The notes: generated by a model not told the origin, from the sequence alone. DNA of 64,000 nt from Ensifer adhaerens (GCF_028993555.1 NZ_CP118610.1:3967001-4031000), one strand, 5' to 3'. Positions 29,404 through 38,518 are shown, counted from the first letter of the stretch. Numbers and translations are program-made.

Positions 29404-29459
29404 GCAGGTTCTCCCTTTTTATAAGCGCCGCTTTGGCGCGGTTTGGATCCCGAAAATGT

Positions 29460-30356
29460 TCAGGCTGAAACGATGTCTATCGCCCGGCGCAGGTTCTGTT
29501 TGGCCGCATCGAGCGCCGCATCCGCCGCCGCTACGTCCTTCGCGCCCGAGGCGAGAAGGATTGCGACCTTGACCGAGCCGCTGGCCATGGTGATCAGCCG
29601 GCCGGCCTCGGCGGCGCTGATGCCGGTGATGTCGGTGACAATGCGGATCGCGCGGCCATGAAGCTTGATATTGTCGGCGCGCAGGTTGACCATGTGGCCG
29701 TCGAGCACGTGGCCGAGATGGATGCCGACGAGCGTCGAGAACATGTTGAAGGCGATCTTCTGCGCCGTTCCGGCGCCCATGCGGGTCGAACCGGAGACCA
29801 CTTCCGGCGGCGTCTGCAGAAGGATCGCGACGTCGGCGTCCTTGAAGAGTGCGGCACCGGGATTGTTGGCAACCGCGATCACCTTGGCGCCGCGCTTGCG
29901 CGCCTCGTCGGCGGCGGCAAGCGCATAAGGGGTGGAGCCGCTGGCGGAAACGGAAACGAGGCAGTCGCCCGCGCCGATGCCGGCCTTGCGCACGTCCTCG
30001 CGTGCAAGGTCCATGTCGTCTTCGTAGCCGCCCGCAAGGTCGCTGAGGCTGGCAGCGCCGCCTGCAAGCAGGATGACGATCTGATCCTGCGCAATGCCGT
30101 AGGTGCCGGGCAGCTCGAGCGCATCGGCCATCGCCATGAGACCGGAGCTGCCCGCGCCCGCATAGGCAAGACGCCGCCCGGAGCTGAGCGCTTCGGCGGC
30201 AATGGCGGCGGCGGCGGAGATCGATTCAATCGCCGCATCGACGGCCTTGGCCGCGGCCTGCTGGCCGGCTGCGAGCAGTCGCAGCGCCAGCGCCGGATGC
30301 ATGAGATCCAGGCCCTTGGCGTTGTCGTGACGCTCTTCGGTCTTTGCTGACGGCAT
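29460..30356 (-). CDS. murQ: N-acetylmuramic acid 6-phosphate etherase
   Basis: 298 residues, the family length. The start KTEERHDNAKGLDLM is the typical MurQ opening; the SIS domain contains GAGSSGLMAMADALELPGTYG, SASGSTPYALAA and the family signature TRMGAGTAQKIAFNM. It cleaves the D-lactyl ether of MurNAc-6-P to give GlcNAc-6-P, the NagA substrate. It is the first gene of the minus-strand operon and faces the kinase gene across a shared control region with an operator 29 bp before its start. Confidence 0.92.
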   Translation of the reverse strand: MPSAKTEERHDNAKGLDLMHPALALRLLAAGQQAAAKAVDAAIESISAAAAIAAEALSSGRRLAYAGAGSSGLMAMADALELPGTYGIAQDQIVILLAGGAASLSDLAGGYEDDMDLAREDVRKAGIGAGDCLVSVSASGSTPYALAAADEARKRGAKVIAVANNPGAALFKDADVAILLQTPPEVVSGSTRMGAGTAQKIAFNMFSTLVGIHLGHVLDGHMVNLRADNIKLHGRAIRIVTDITGISAAEAGRLITMASGSVKVAILLASGAKDVAAADAALDAAKQNLRRAIDIVSA

Positions 30357-30384
30357 GGGTCGTGTCTCCTCTCGGTTGAAATTA

Positions 30385-30402
30385 ATGCCAAAAAAATACC
30401 AA
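30385..30402 (-). promoter_or_regulatory. Operator 1 of the amino-sugar regulon
   Basis: Read on the minus strand it is TTGGTATTTTTTTGGCAT, differing at one position from the site at 30517-30534. It lies just upstream of murQ. Each site contains two direct TTGGyAT units 11 bp apart. The GntR protein encoded in the divergent operon is the likely ligand. Confidence 0.6.
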
Positions 30403-30516
30403 TTGTCCAGCAGAATTTAACTTTTGGCGCCTGAAAAAACTAATCCTCTAAATTAGTCTTTAGATTTCAATGTATTGCAACGAAATCGAAAGTCTGGATG
30501 GATTCAGACTTGGTTA

Positions 30517-30534
30517 TTGGTATTTTTTTGGTAT
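30517..30534 (+). promoter_or_regulatory. Operator 2 of the amino-sugar regulon
   Basis: TTGGTATTTTTTTGGTAT ends 21 bp before the kinase ATG, with the same two direct units as operator 1. The 114 bp between the operators are AT-rich and hold both divergent promoters. Placement next to both starts suggests repression. Confidence 0.6.
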
Positions 30535-30555
30535 CCTCAATGGGCGGAGGTGCTC

Positions 30556-31440
30556 ATGACAAACTACCTGATAGGAATCGATGGGGGCGGGACGAGCTGC
30601 CGGGCTGCCGTGGCAACGGCGGATGGGCGCATTCTCGGGCGCGGCAAGGCCGGCGCTGCCAATATCCTGACCGACCCGGAAACCGCGCTCGCCAATATTG
30701 GTGGAGCCGCGCGCGCTGCCTTTGAAGAGGCGGGCCTCGATCCTGAGGGCATTGCCGGCGCCAAGGCGATCGTCGGTGTGGCCGGGCATAATGTCGGCGA
30801 TGCCGTGCATTACGTGAAGCGTCGTCTGCCCTTCGCCGCCGCGGATATCGAATCCGACGGTTTGATCGCGCTGCAGGGGGCGCTCGGCAACCAGGATGGC
30901 GCGGTCGCCATTCTCGGTACCGGCACAATCTATATCCTGCGCCAGGGCGAAACCGTCAGCTATGTCGGCGGCTGGGGCTTCACCATCGGCGACCACGGCA
31001 GCGGAGCCCGCATCGGCCATGCGCTTCTGCAGGAAAGCCTGCTCGCCTTCGACAATATTCATGACGCTTCCGCGGTTACGGACAGCGTTCTGGCCGAGTT
31101 CAACAACGACGCGCGCGACGTCGTCGATTTCGCCCGCCTTGCCAAGCCCGGCGAGTTCGGTCGTTATGCGCCGCGGGTCTTCGATGGGGCTGCCGTGGGC
31201 GACCCGGTCGCCGTACGGATCCTGAAGGCCGCCGCCCTTACGGTGGATGAGGCGCTCGATGTCGTGGTAGCACGAGGCTGTGAGAGGCTGTGTCTGCTTG
31301 GCGGATTGGCGCCGCTCTATCGCCCCTGGCTTGCCGAGCGCCATCAGGCGTTGCTCGTCGAAGCGGAAGCGGACGCGCTGACCGGGTCGGTCGCTCTTGC
31401 CGCGCAACGGTTTGGTTCACAGGCGAGGGCGCGTGCATGA
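30556..31440 (+). CDS. BadF/BadG-type amino-sugar kinase (GlcNAc/MurNAc kinase)
   Basis: 294 residues from an ATG with GGAGG upstream. ASKHA fold: phosphate-1 loop LIGIDGGGTSCRAAVA at the N-terminus, GTGTIYIL phosphate-2 and GGWGFTIGDHGSGARIG, typical of eukaryotic NAGK and bacterial BadF-family kinases. Clostridial MurK, of this family, phosphorylates both MurNAc and GlcNAc. Here it would act on sugar arriving unphosphorylated through the ABC system, ahead of MurQ and NagA. It is the first gene of the plus-strand operon; its stop overlaps the GntR start. Confidence 0.87.
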   Translation: MTNYLIGIDGGGTSCRAAVATADGRILGRGKAGAANILTDPETALANIGGAARAAFEEAGLDPEGIAGAKAIVGVAGHNVGDAVHYVKRRLPFAAADIESDGLIALQGALGNQDGAVAILGTGTIYILRQGETVSYVGGWGFTIGDHGSGARIGHALLQESLLAFDNIHDASAVTDSVLAEFNNDARDVVDFARLAKPGEFGRYAPRVFDGAAVGDPVAVRILKAAALTVDEALDVVVARGCERLCLLGGLAPLYRPWLAERHQALLVEAEADALTGSVALAAQRFGSQARARA

Positions 31441-32201
31441 CGCACCAACTCGCTTCCATTCTGCCGCTCGAGGGTCTGCAGTCCGGAGGATCGGGGCCGC
31501 TCTATCTCAAGCTTCGGCAATCGCTCGAAGATGCAATCCAGTCGGGCAAGCTCAACCATGGCGACGCGCTGCCGCCGGAGCGTGATCTCGCCGACTACGC
31601 CAACATCAGCCGCGTCACCGTGCGCAAGGCGGTGGACGATCTGGTGCGCGACGGTCTGCTGGTGCGCCGTCACGGTTCCGGCACCTTCGTCGTCAAGCCG
31701 GTCTCCAAGGTGCAACAGTCGCTGTCGCGACTGACGTCGTTCACCGAAGACATGGCGCGCCGCGGGCTGAACACTCACGCGCGCTGGCTGGAACGCGGTC
31801 TGTTTCATCCTTCGCCGGATGAGATGATGGCGCTTGGCCTTCCCGCCGACGCGCTGGTCGCGCGCCTCGGCCGCCTGCGTATCGCCGATGACATGCCGCT
31901 CGCGATCGAGCGGGCCAGCATTTCGGCGGAGTTCCTGCCGGATCCGCAGGCCGTCACCTCGTCGCTCTACACAGCGCTCGACAAGACCCGCTCGCGCCCG
32001 GTCCGCGCCGTTCAGCGCATCTCCGCCTGCAACATCAAGGATCCGGATGCCTCGATGCTCGGCGTTGCCGTCGGCTCGGCCGGCCTTTCCATCGAACGCG
32101 TCTCCTATCTCGCATCAGGACGCGTCGTCGAATTCACCCGCTCGCTCTATCGGGGCGATGCCTATGACTTTGTCGCGGAACTGACGCTGTCGGAATCCTA
32201 A
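31437..32201 (+). CDS. GntR family (HutC/UTRA) regulator of amino-sugar genes
   Basis: 254 residues. The winged HTH spans about residues 20-90 with LPPERDLADYANISRVTVRKAVDDLVRDGLLVRRHGSGTF in two adjoining motifs, followed by a UTRA effector domain. NagQ/NagR-type members of this group bind GlcNAc-6-P or GlcN-6-P and release DNA. The gene overlaps the kinase stop by 4 bp, so it is translationally coupled. Its likely targets are the twin 18-bp sites in the divergent promoter region. Confidence 0.92.
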   Translation: MTHQLASILPLEGLQSGGSGPLYLKLRQSLEDAIQSGKLNHGDALPPERDLADYANISRVTVRKAVDDLVRDGLLVRRHGSGTFVVKPVSKVQQSLSRLTSFTEDMARRGLNTHARWLERGLFHPSPDEMMALGLPADALVARLGRLRIADDMPLAIERASISAEFLPDPQAVTSSLYTALDKTRSRPVRAVQRISACNIKDPDASMLGVAVGSAGLSIERVSYLASGRVVEFTRSLYRGDAYDFVAELTLSES

Positions 32202-32229
32202 AGCGACCGCCCGCAGAAAGGAATTGACC

Positions 32230-33252
32230 ATGCAGACCAATATGCGCCGAGAAATCGACGAGATCCCCGAGGCCGCCCAGCGCCTGCTGGAACGCTCCGC
32301 CGATCAGCTGAAGGCAGCTGGCGCGGCACTCCGCGCCAAGGATCCGGCCTTCCTGGTGACGATCGCCCGCGGGTCCTCCGACCATGCGGCACTGTTCCTG
32401 AAATATGCGATCGAATTGCAGGCCGGTGTGCCCGTCGCCTCGCTCGGCCCGTCGCTTGCCTCGATCTACGGCGCCAAGCTGAAGCTCGGCGGTGCGGCGG
32501 CGATCGCGATTTCGCAATCGGGCAAGAGCCCCGACATCGTCGCCATGGCCAAGGCCGCGACCGATGCCGGCGCGGTCTCGATCGCGCTGACGAACACGCT
32601 GCCGTCGCCGATTTCGGAGGCCTGCACCAATCCCCTCGACATTCTCGCCGGCCCTGAAATCGCGGTCGCGGCTACCAAGTCCTACGTCAATTCGATCGTC
32701 GCTGGCCTTGCCGTGCTCGGCGAATGGACGGGTGACGCTGCGCTCAAGCGCGCCGTTGCCGACCTGCCGAACCAATTTGCCAAGGCGGTCAAGCTTGACT
32801 GGCAGGCCTTTGCCGACGACCTCGGCGAAGCCGAATCGCTCTACGTGCTCGGCCGCGGGCCGGCACTCGCGATTGCCAGCGAAGCGGCACTGAAGTTCAA
32901 GGAAACCTCGGGCATGCATGCGGAAGCCTATTCGGCGGCCGAAGTGCTGCATGGTCCGGTGGCGCTCGTCGGCGCCAAGTTCCCGGTGCTGACGCTTGCC
33001 GCCCGCGACGCGGCCGAAACCTCTGTCGCCGGCATTGCCGACGGTATGGCGGAAAAGGGCGCAGTGGTTCATGTTACCTCTGGTCTTGCAGCCAAGGCCA
33101 AGCGCCTTCCGTTCGTCGAGACCGGTCACCCGATCACCGACGCGCTGACGCTGATCCTGCCGTTTTATGGCTTCGTCGAGGCCTGGTCGCGTTCGCGCGG
33201 TCTCAACCCTGATGCACCCGCAAGCCTCAAGAAGGTGACGGAGACGAGATGA
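32230..33252 (+). CDS. SIS-domain glucosamine-6-phosphate deaminase (NagB-II-like)
   Basis: 340 residues from the ATG at 32230, with GAAAGGA upstream. Two SIS domains (ARGSSDHAALFLKYAIE, ISQSGKSPDIVAMA, LGRGPALAIASEAALKFKETS) match the isomerase half of GlmS without the glutaminase domain. Such proteins replace NagB as deaminating GlcN-6-P isomerases in several proteobacteria. Its position between the regulator and nagA, overlapping nagA by 4 bp, supports that role: GlcN-6-P to fructose-6-P plus ammonia. Confidence 0.88.
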   Translation: MQTNMRREIDEIPEAAQRLLERSADQLKAAGAALRAKDPAFLVTIARGSSDHAALFLKYAIELQAGVPVASLGPSLASIYGAKLKLGGAAAIAISQSGKSPDIVAMAKAATDAGAVSIALTNTLPSPISEACTNPLDILAGPEIAVAATKSYVNSIVAGLAVLGEWTGDAALKRAVADLPNQFAKAVKLDWQAFADDLGEAESLYVLGRGPALAIASEAALKFKETSGMHAEAYSAAEVLHGPVALVGAKFPVLTLAARDAAETSVAGIADGMAEKGAVVHVTSGLAAKAKRLPFVETGHPITDALTLILPFYGFVEAWSRSRGLNPDAPASLKKVTETR

Positions 33253-34409
33253 GCGAGAGGAAGGCAATCACCGGCGCCCGCCTGTTCGACGGGGTCGAAT
33301 GGCATGACGGCTGTGCCCTCGTGATCGAGGCCGGCCGCGTCAAGGCGATCGTGGCTGCGGCGGACGTTCCCGCCGATGCCGAAAAGATCGATGCCCACGG
33401 CATGCTGCTCGTGCCCGGCTTCATCGACCTGCAGGTCAATGGTGGCGGCGGCGCGCTTCTCAACGAGGAGACGACCGTCGAGGGCATCCGGCAGATCTGT
33501 TCGGCGCATGCCAAGTTCGGCACCACGGCGCTGCTGCCGACGCTGATCACCGACACGCGCGAAGTCAGAAGCGCCACGATCAAGGCCGGCCTTGAAGCAA
33601 AGGCGCAAAACGTGCCTGGCTTCCTCGGCCTGCATCTCGAGGGTCCGCATCTCTCGGTGGCGCGCAAGGGTGCTCATGATCCGAAGCTGATCCGCCCGAT
33701 GGACGAGGCCGATCTCGCCGAAATGCTCGATTGCGCCAAGGCGCTTGGCGTCCTGATGGTGACTGTGGCGCCGGAAAACGCCACAAAGGAGCAGGTGCGG
33801 GCACTCGCCGATGCCGGCGCCGTCGTCAGCCTCGGCCATACCGATGTCGGCTACGAGACCGCTGTCGCCTATGCCAAGGCCGGCGCCCGCACGGTGACGC
33901 ATCTCTTCAACGCCATGAGCGGCCTCGGCCATCGCGAACCGGGCGTGGTCGGCGCAGCGCTTGCCACCGGCACGCTGCATGCCGGCCTGATTGCCGACGG
34001 CTATCACGTCGAGCCGGCCTCGATGGGCGTGGCGCTGCGGGCAAAGGTGGGCCCGGGTCAGATCTTCCTGGTCACGGATGCGATGTCGCCGATCGGCACC
34101 GACATGACGAGCTTCCACTTGAACGGCCGCGAGATCCTGCGCGAAGGCGGTCGCCTGACGCTTGCCGACGGCACGCTCGCCGGTGCCGACATCGACATGC
34201 TGTCGTCGGTCCGCTTCGTGCACGAGAAGCTTGGCCTGCCGGTCGAAGAAGCCTTGCGCATGGCGTCTGCCTATCCGGCCGATGCCATGGGGCTTGCCAG
34301 CCACAAGGGACGGCTGAAGCCTGGAGCGGATGCCGATTTCGTGCTGCTGACACCGGAGCTCGGCATGGGCTCCACCTGGATCGGTGGTACGCAGGTCTAC
34401 ACCGCCTGA
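33249..34409 (+). CDS. nagA: N-acetylglucosamine-6-phosphate deacetylase
   Basis: 386 residues of the amidohydrolase fold. Metal and substrate motifs in order: PGFIDLQVNGGGG, HLEGPHL (metal Glu), SLGHTDVG, THLFNAMSGLGHREPG and the catalytic Asp in LVTDAMSPIGT. It removes the acetyl group from GlcNAc-6-P to give GlcN-6-P for the SIS deaminase encoded just upstream. It is the last gene of the operon, followed by a terminator. Confidence 0.97.
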   Translation: MSERKAITGARLFDGVEWHDGCALVIEAGRVKAIVAAADVPADAEKIDAHGMLLVPGFIDLQVNGGGGALLNEETTVEGIRQICSAHAKFGTTALLPTLITDTREVRSATIKAGLEAKAQNVPGFLGLHLEGPHLSVARKGAHDPKLIRPMDEADLAEMLDCAKALGVLMVTVAPENATKEQVRALADAGAVVSLGHTDVGYETAVAYAKAGARTVTHLFNAMSGLGHREPGVVGAALATGTLHAGLIADGYHVEPASMGVALRAKVGPGQIFLVTDAMSPIGTDMTSFHLNGREILREGGRLTLADGTLAGADIDMLSSVRFVHEKLGLPVEEALRMASAYPADAMGLASHKGRLKPGADADFVLLTPELGMGSTWIGGTQVYTA

Positions 34410-34429
34410 TCGCCTTGCCATCAAACAAG

Positions 34430-34465
34430 AGCCCCGGACGGCAACCGCCTTCCGGGGCTTTCTCT
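34430..34465 (+). terminator. Terminator after nagA
   Basis: Stem AGCCCCGG (34430-34437) with CCGGGGCT (34452-34459) is followed by TTCTCTTTC. It separates the nagA operon from the convergent cutC operon. Confidence 0.8.
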
Positions 34466-34482
34466 TTCAGATGACGTCGGTG

Positions 34483-35208
34483 TCAGCGCGCTGAAAGCTT
34501 CGCCTTCATCGCCCGGACCGTCTCGGCATCGGTGCAGCGGCGGTCAGCCGAAACGAAGCCCATATCGACCAGTCGTTGATCCTGAGCCGGCTTACGAACA
34601 GAGCAGGAAGAATGCACTTCTCCGACGGAGAGTCGGTCGAGAAGCGCGTCGACGCTTTCGAGCGTGACACCGGACCCCGGCATGATCGACAGCCTGCCCT
34701 TGGCGAGGTCGATGATTTCGGCGAGCCGGTCGATCGCCTGTGGTGCGCTCCTGGCGCCACCGGAAGTCAGGATGCGCTCGAAGCCGAGTTCGACCGCGAC
34801 CTCCATCGCCTCGGCGAAATCCGGCACGAGATCGAAGGCGCGGTGCAGCGTCATGCCGAGGCCGGCTGCGTGGCCGGTGAGCTTGATGAGCATCGAAGCG
34901 TCGAGCCGGCCGTCGGCAAGGGAGGCGCCGAGCACGACGCCGTTAAGACCGGAAGCGCGCACCGCATCGATATCCCGGCGCATCACGTCGAGATCCGCGG
35001 TCGAGAAGATGAAATCGCCCGGCCGCGGCCGAATCATCGCATAAACCCGCACCGCCGGCGGGCCGGCGATGGCCATCAGGCCGGGATTGGGGGTGAGACC
35101 GCCGACCGACAGTGCCGAGCAAAGCTCGATCCGGTCGGCTCCGCCCTCGATTGCCGCGTTCAACCCGTCGGCGTCATCGACGCAGACTTCGAGTTTGATG
35201 TCGCTCAT
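34483..35208 (-). CDS. cutC: CutC family protein
   Basis: 241 residues of a TIM-barrel fold with the family motifs LEVCVDDADGLNAAIEGGA, RIELCSALSVGGLTPN, MIRPRPGDF and LTSGGARSAP. CutC was first linked to copper homeostasis, but that role is uncertain and the reaction is unknown. The ATG overlaps the stop of the ROK kinase gene by 4 bp and has GGAGG upstream; it is the last gene of a three-gene operon. Confidence 0.93.
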   Translation of the reverse strand: MSDIKLEVCVDDADGLNAAIEGGADRIELCSALSVGGLTPNPGLMAIAGPPAVRVYAMIRPRPGDFIFSTADLDVMRRDIDAVRASGLNGVVLGASLADGRLDASMLIKLTGHAAGLGMTLHRAFDLVPDFAEAMEVAVELGFERILTSGGARSAPQAIDRLAEIIDLAKGRLSIMPGSGVTLESVDALLDRLSVGEVHSSCSVRKPAQDQRLVDMGFVSADRRCTDAETVRAMKAKLSAR

Positions 35209-36116
35209 GGCTTTTCCTCCCCCAGTCCAAGCAGCGCTGCGCCGATCAGTCCTGGCTCGACCCGGCATTCGCCGGGAACCACCAGCGGTCGGTCGAATTG
35301 CCTCAGAATCCGGCTACGCACGGTCCTGTCGATCTCGGCGAGCAGCTCTTCGGAATTGGAGAGGCCGCCGCCGACCGGCACGATCGTCGTGCCGGTCATG
35401 TTGACGACGAGTGCCAGCGGTGAACTCACGAGATCGACGAGCAGTTCGACCGTGCGCTTTGCGTCTGCATCGCCAGCCTTCCAGGCCTCGATGATCTCAT
35501 GGCTTGAAAGCGTCTTGCCATGCGCGGTCTGGTGCAGCCGTTCCAACCCGCGCGCTCCGCCAACGGTATCGACGCAGCGCTTCTGGCCGCAGCCGCAGGC
35601 ATAGGCGGGAATGGCGATTGGCGGATTGCCGGCCTCGGCCGCGATCGCCGGGCCGTGTCCCCACTCGCCGGCGAAGCCGCCGTCGGCGTTGATCAGCCGC
35701 CCATCGATCACCAGGCCGCCGCCGACCCCGGTGCCGAGGATGGCGCCGAAGACGATACGGTGGCCACGCCCGGCGCCAGCACCGGCCTCAGCCAGCGCGA
35801 AACAGTCGGCGTCATTGGCGATCCTGACCGGAAGATGCAGCGCCGCTTCCAGCTCGGCGACCAGTTCGCGACCGTCGATGCAGGGAATGTTGGCGCATTT
35901 GATCCGTCGCGTTTCGGGATCGATGACGCCGGTGATCGAGATCGCCACGCAATCCGGGTGGCCGCCGGCCTCGTCGAGCACCGATTCCAGAACCTGCACG
36001 AATTGCCGGAAGTTGGTGAGGGGCGTGGCTCGGCGCGGTAGCGGAAAGATCCGATCGCGCGCGTGCACGATCGCGCCCTTGATCGCCGAGCCGCCAATGT
36101 CGAAACAGACGATCAT
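35205..36116 (-). CDS. ROK family sugar kinase
   Basis: 303 residues. ATP-binding start CFDIGGSAIKGAIV, the GTGVGGGLVIDG loop, the ROK signature region with EWGHGP and the zinc motif CGCGQKRC. Members include N-acetylglucosamine, N-acetylmannosamine and glucose kinases. The zinc cluster and GHGP are compatible with NagK/NanK, and the nearby amino-sugar regulon makes this attractive, but no nan genes are present. It overlaps both neighbours by 4 bp. Confidence 0.9.
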   Translation of the reverse strand: MIVCFDIGGSAIKGAIVHARDRIFPLPRRATPLTNFRQFVQVLESVLDEAGGHPDCVAISITGVIDPETRRIKCANIPCIDGRELVAELEAALHLPVRIANDADCFALAEAGAGAGRGHRIVFGAILGTGVGGGLVIDGRLINADGGFAGEWGHGPAIAAEAGNPPIAIPAYACGCGQKRCVDTVGGARGLERLHQTAHGKTLSSHEIIEAWKAGDADAKRTVELLVDLVSSPLALVVNMTGTTIVPVGGGLSNSEELLAEIDRTVRSRILRQFDRPLVVPGECRVEPGLIGAALLGLGEEKP

Positions 36117-37474
36117 GCCTCACCCCGGATGATCGCTTCGGCGGATAGGGCGACCGAAAGCAGCCTGTCGTCCTGGTGGTGCGGAGCTGCCAGCTGGAAG
36201 CCGACGGGCATTTCCGCCGCCCCGAGCCCACAGGGAATGGAAATGCCGCAAAAATCCAGGAAGTTGCCGATCGAGGTGTTGCGCAGCGTTCTGCCATTGA
36301 TCTTGAAGAACAGTTCATCGTCTTCGAGGAGCGGCGCGATCGGCGGTGCGACGTGTGGCAGCGTCGGGTGGGCAATGAGCTCGTTCGGCTTCAGGCTGTC
36401 GACCGTCTCGTGAATGAGTTGGTCGCGGGCGTCGAGCAGCGCGATGTAGTCCGGCATGGTGATCTTCTCGCCGAGGCGCGCGCGGGCAACGACACGGGGA
36501 TCCATCTCATTGGCCTCGTGCCCGGCCAGCCGCTCGCGGTGGAGCGCATAGGCCTCGGCCGTCACCAGGGCGCCATGGCGCGCCATCAGCCCGAAGACCG
36601 CCGAAAACGTCGGGAAGGCGCGGCGGTTGACGGCAACGCCAGCTTTTTCGAGCCGCTTGATGGCATCCTCGAAGGCCTCGACGACTTCCGCCTCCGCATC
36701 GTCGAAGACCACCGTTTCCGGGATCACCAGCGAGACGCCCGAGAGATCGGCGCGGCGCACCGTCGGAGCCGTCAGTCCATGCATGGCGGCGTCCACCCAG
36801 ACGGCATCTTGCACGGTGTGGCAGAGGGGGCCGAGCGAATCCAGGCTTTCTGCCAGCGGGTAGACGCCCTTCATCGCGTAGCGGCCGCGTGTCGCCTTGT
36901 AGCCGACGATGCCGGTCATCGCTGCGGGAATGCGTACGGACCCGCCCGTGTCGGTACCGATGGCCGCCGGCACGAGACCGGCCGCGACCGCGACCGCCGA
37001 GCCTGACGACGAGCCGCCGGGAATGCGTTCGACGTCGGTGGCCGCGGGGTTCCTCGGCGTGCCGTAATGCGGGTTGATGCCAAGGCCCGAAAAGGCGAAT
37101 TCGCTCATGTTGGTGCGGCCGACGCTGACCATGCCGGCTGCAGCAACGGCGGCAACGACCGGAGCGTCGCTCGTTGCCGGGGCGTGCGTCTGCAGCACCG
37201 TCGAGCCGGCGGTCGTAACGTTGCCGGCGGTGTCGAACAGGTCCTTCCATGCAACCGGCAGGCCGTCGAGCAGGCCGAGCGAACGTCCGGCCCTGAGGCG
37301 TTTCGAGGCGGCTTCCGCATCCCGCGTCGCGCGCTCGGGCGTCAGTTCGACGAAGATGGCATAGTCGCCGTGTGCGTCGATCGCCGCATAGGTTTGCTTG
37401 GCGAGGTCCACGGGGTCCAGCCTGCCGCTCTGCACCAGCACGGAAAGGCTGGCGAGTGTCTTTTGTTCTGTCAT
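36113..37474 (-). CDS. Amidase signature family hydrolase
   Basis: 453 residues from the ATG at 37474 (GGAGG site). The Ser-cisSer-Lys triad is visible: Lys in VAWKDLFD, the glycine/serine box GGSSSGSAVAVAAG, and the nucleophile region GTDTGGSVRIPAA. It hydrolyses an amide bond; specificity in this family is broad (GatA-like, indoleacetamide, aliphatic amides). It is the first gene of an operon with a ROK kinase and cutC, perhaps processing an acyl-amide sugar or small amide, though the substrate is not evident. Confidence 0.9.
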   Translation of the reverse strand: MTEQKTLASLSVLVQSGRLDPVDLAKQTYAAIDAHGDYAIFVELTPERATRDAEAASKRLRAGRSLGLLDGLPVAWKDLFDTAGNVTTAGSTVLQTHAPATSDAPVVAAVAAAGMVSVGRTNMSEFAFSGLGINPHYGTPRNPAATDVERIPGGSSSGSAVAVAAGLVPAAIGTDTGGSVRIPAAMTGIVGYKATRGRYAMKGVYPLAESLDSLGPLCHTVQDAVWVDAAMHGLTAPTVRRADLSGVSLVIPETVVFDDAEAEVVEAFEDAIKRLEKAGVAVNRRAFPTFSAVFGLMARHGALVTAEAYALHRERLAGHEANEMDPRVVARARLGEKITMPDYIALLDARDQLIHETVDSLKPNELIAHPTLPHVAPPIAPLLEDDELFFKINGRTLRNTSIGNFLDFCGISIPCGLGAAEMPVGFQLAAPHHQDDRLLSVALSAEAIIRGEA

Positions 37475-37675
37475 GTCATCCTCCGCGGAACGCTGTTCCT
37501 GCCTGCTGCCGGCATCCGTTACGTCTACAATATCGCCGCCCTTGGCGTTTTCCATGCTTCCCTTAGACGAGGCGCATGAATCTTGCATAAAGACCGGCTA
37601 CCGCCGCGCGTGTCTTGTCGCCGATGGTGCCTCTGCCTACATGCATCATCGAACCTTGGCCCATACTGGAGAGCA

Positions 37676-38416
37676 ATGATGATCCTGGACGCGGCGCGAC
37701 TTTCGCTTGCCAATCTCCTTGCGCCCGAGACCCGATCGGTTTTCTGGAAAGTCCTCGGACTGACGATCCTCGCGCTTGTCGCGCTCTGGTTTGCGGTGCG
37801 CGAATTGTTCATCTGGCTGGCGCTTCCGTGGATCGATACGCTGATGCCGGGCACGCCCGTCTGGGCCGGCTGGCTGACCTTCGTCGTCGGCATCTTCGCA
37901 AGCCTCGGCCTGGCGCTGGCGCTCGCCCTGCTTCTCGCTCCCGTGACCGCCCTGATTGCCGGCTTCTTCCTCGACGACGTCGCGGAGGTGATCGAGAAGC
38001 GCGACTATGCGAACGAGCCGCAGGGCCGGCCGCTGCCGCTCGGCGAGGCCATCTCCGGATCGCTGAAGTTCCTCGGCGTCGTCATTCTTGGCAACCTGGT
38101 GGCACTCTTCCTGCTGCTCGTTCCGGGCGTCAATCTCGTCGCCTTCTTTCTGGTCAACGGCTACCTGCTCGGGCGGGAATTCTTCGAGTTCGCGGCGATG
38201 CGCTATCGTGCGCCCGCAGAGGCGCGGCTCTTCCGTGAGAAGCACCGCTCCACGGTGTTTCTCGCCGGCCTTCTGCTGGCGGCTTTCCTGGCGGTGCCCT
38301 TCGTCAACCTTTTGACGCCGCTCTTTGCGGCCGGCTTGATGGTTCACCTGCACAAGCGGCTTTCGGCAAGGGATCCCGGATTTTCGCTGTCGGGCAATGT
38401 GGCGGCGAAGGCCTGA
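37676..38416 (+). CDS. EI24/CysZ-like membrane protein
   Basis: 246 residues. Helices around LGLTILALVALWFAV, WAGWLTFVVGIFASLGLALALALL, LGVVILGNLVALFLLLVPGVNLV and STVFLAGLLLAAFLAVPF, with the family motif PGVNLVAFFLVNGYLLGREFFE. This is the EI24/CysZ family; CysZ is a sulfate channel, but alphaproteobacterial members are only distantly similar and untested. Two Met codons overlap at the start (37676 and 37679). slyX follows about 100 bp downstream. Confidence 0.85.
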   Translation: MMILDAARLSLANLLAPETRSVFWKVLGLTILALVALWFAVRELFIWLALPWIDTLMPGTPVWAGWLTFVVGIFASLGLALALALLLAPVTALIAGFFLDDVAEVIEKRDYANEPQGRPLPLGEAISGSLKFLGVVILGNLVALFLLLVPGVNLVAFFLVNGYLLGREFFEFAAMRYRAPAEARLFREKHRSTVFLAGLLLAAFLAVPFVNLLTPLFAAGLMVHLHKRLSARDPGFSLSGNVAAKA

Positions 38417-38518
38417 GAGGCTCTTGCTTGACATGCTGCCGGCGATCGCCAATCTGCCGGCAAAATCCCATTGTGCTGCGCGGGCGCGCCGGCACGTGGC
38501 AGGACGGAGTTGGCGGAC

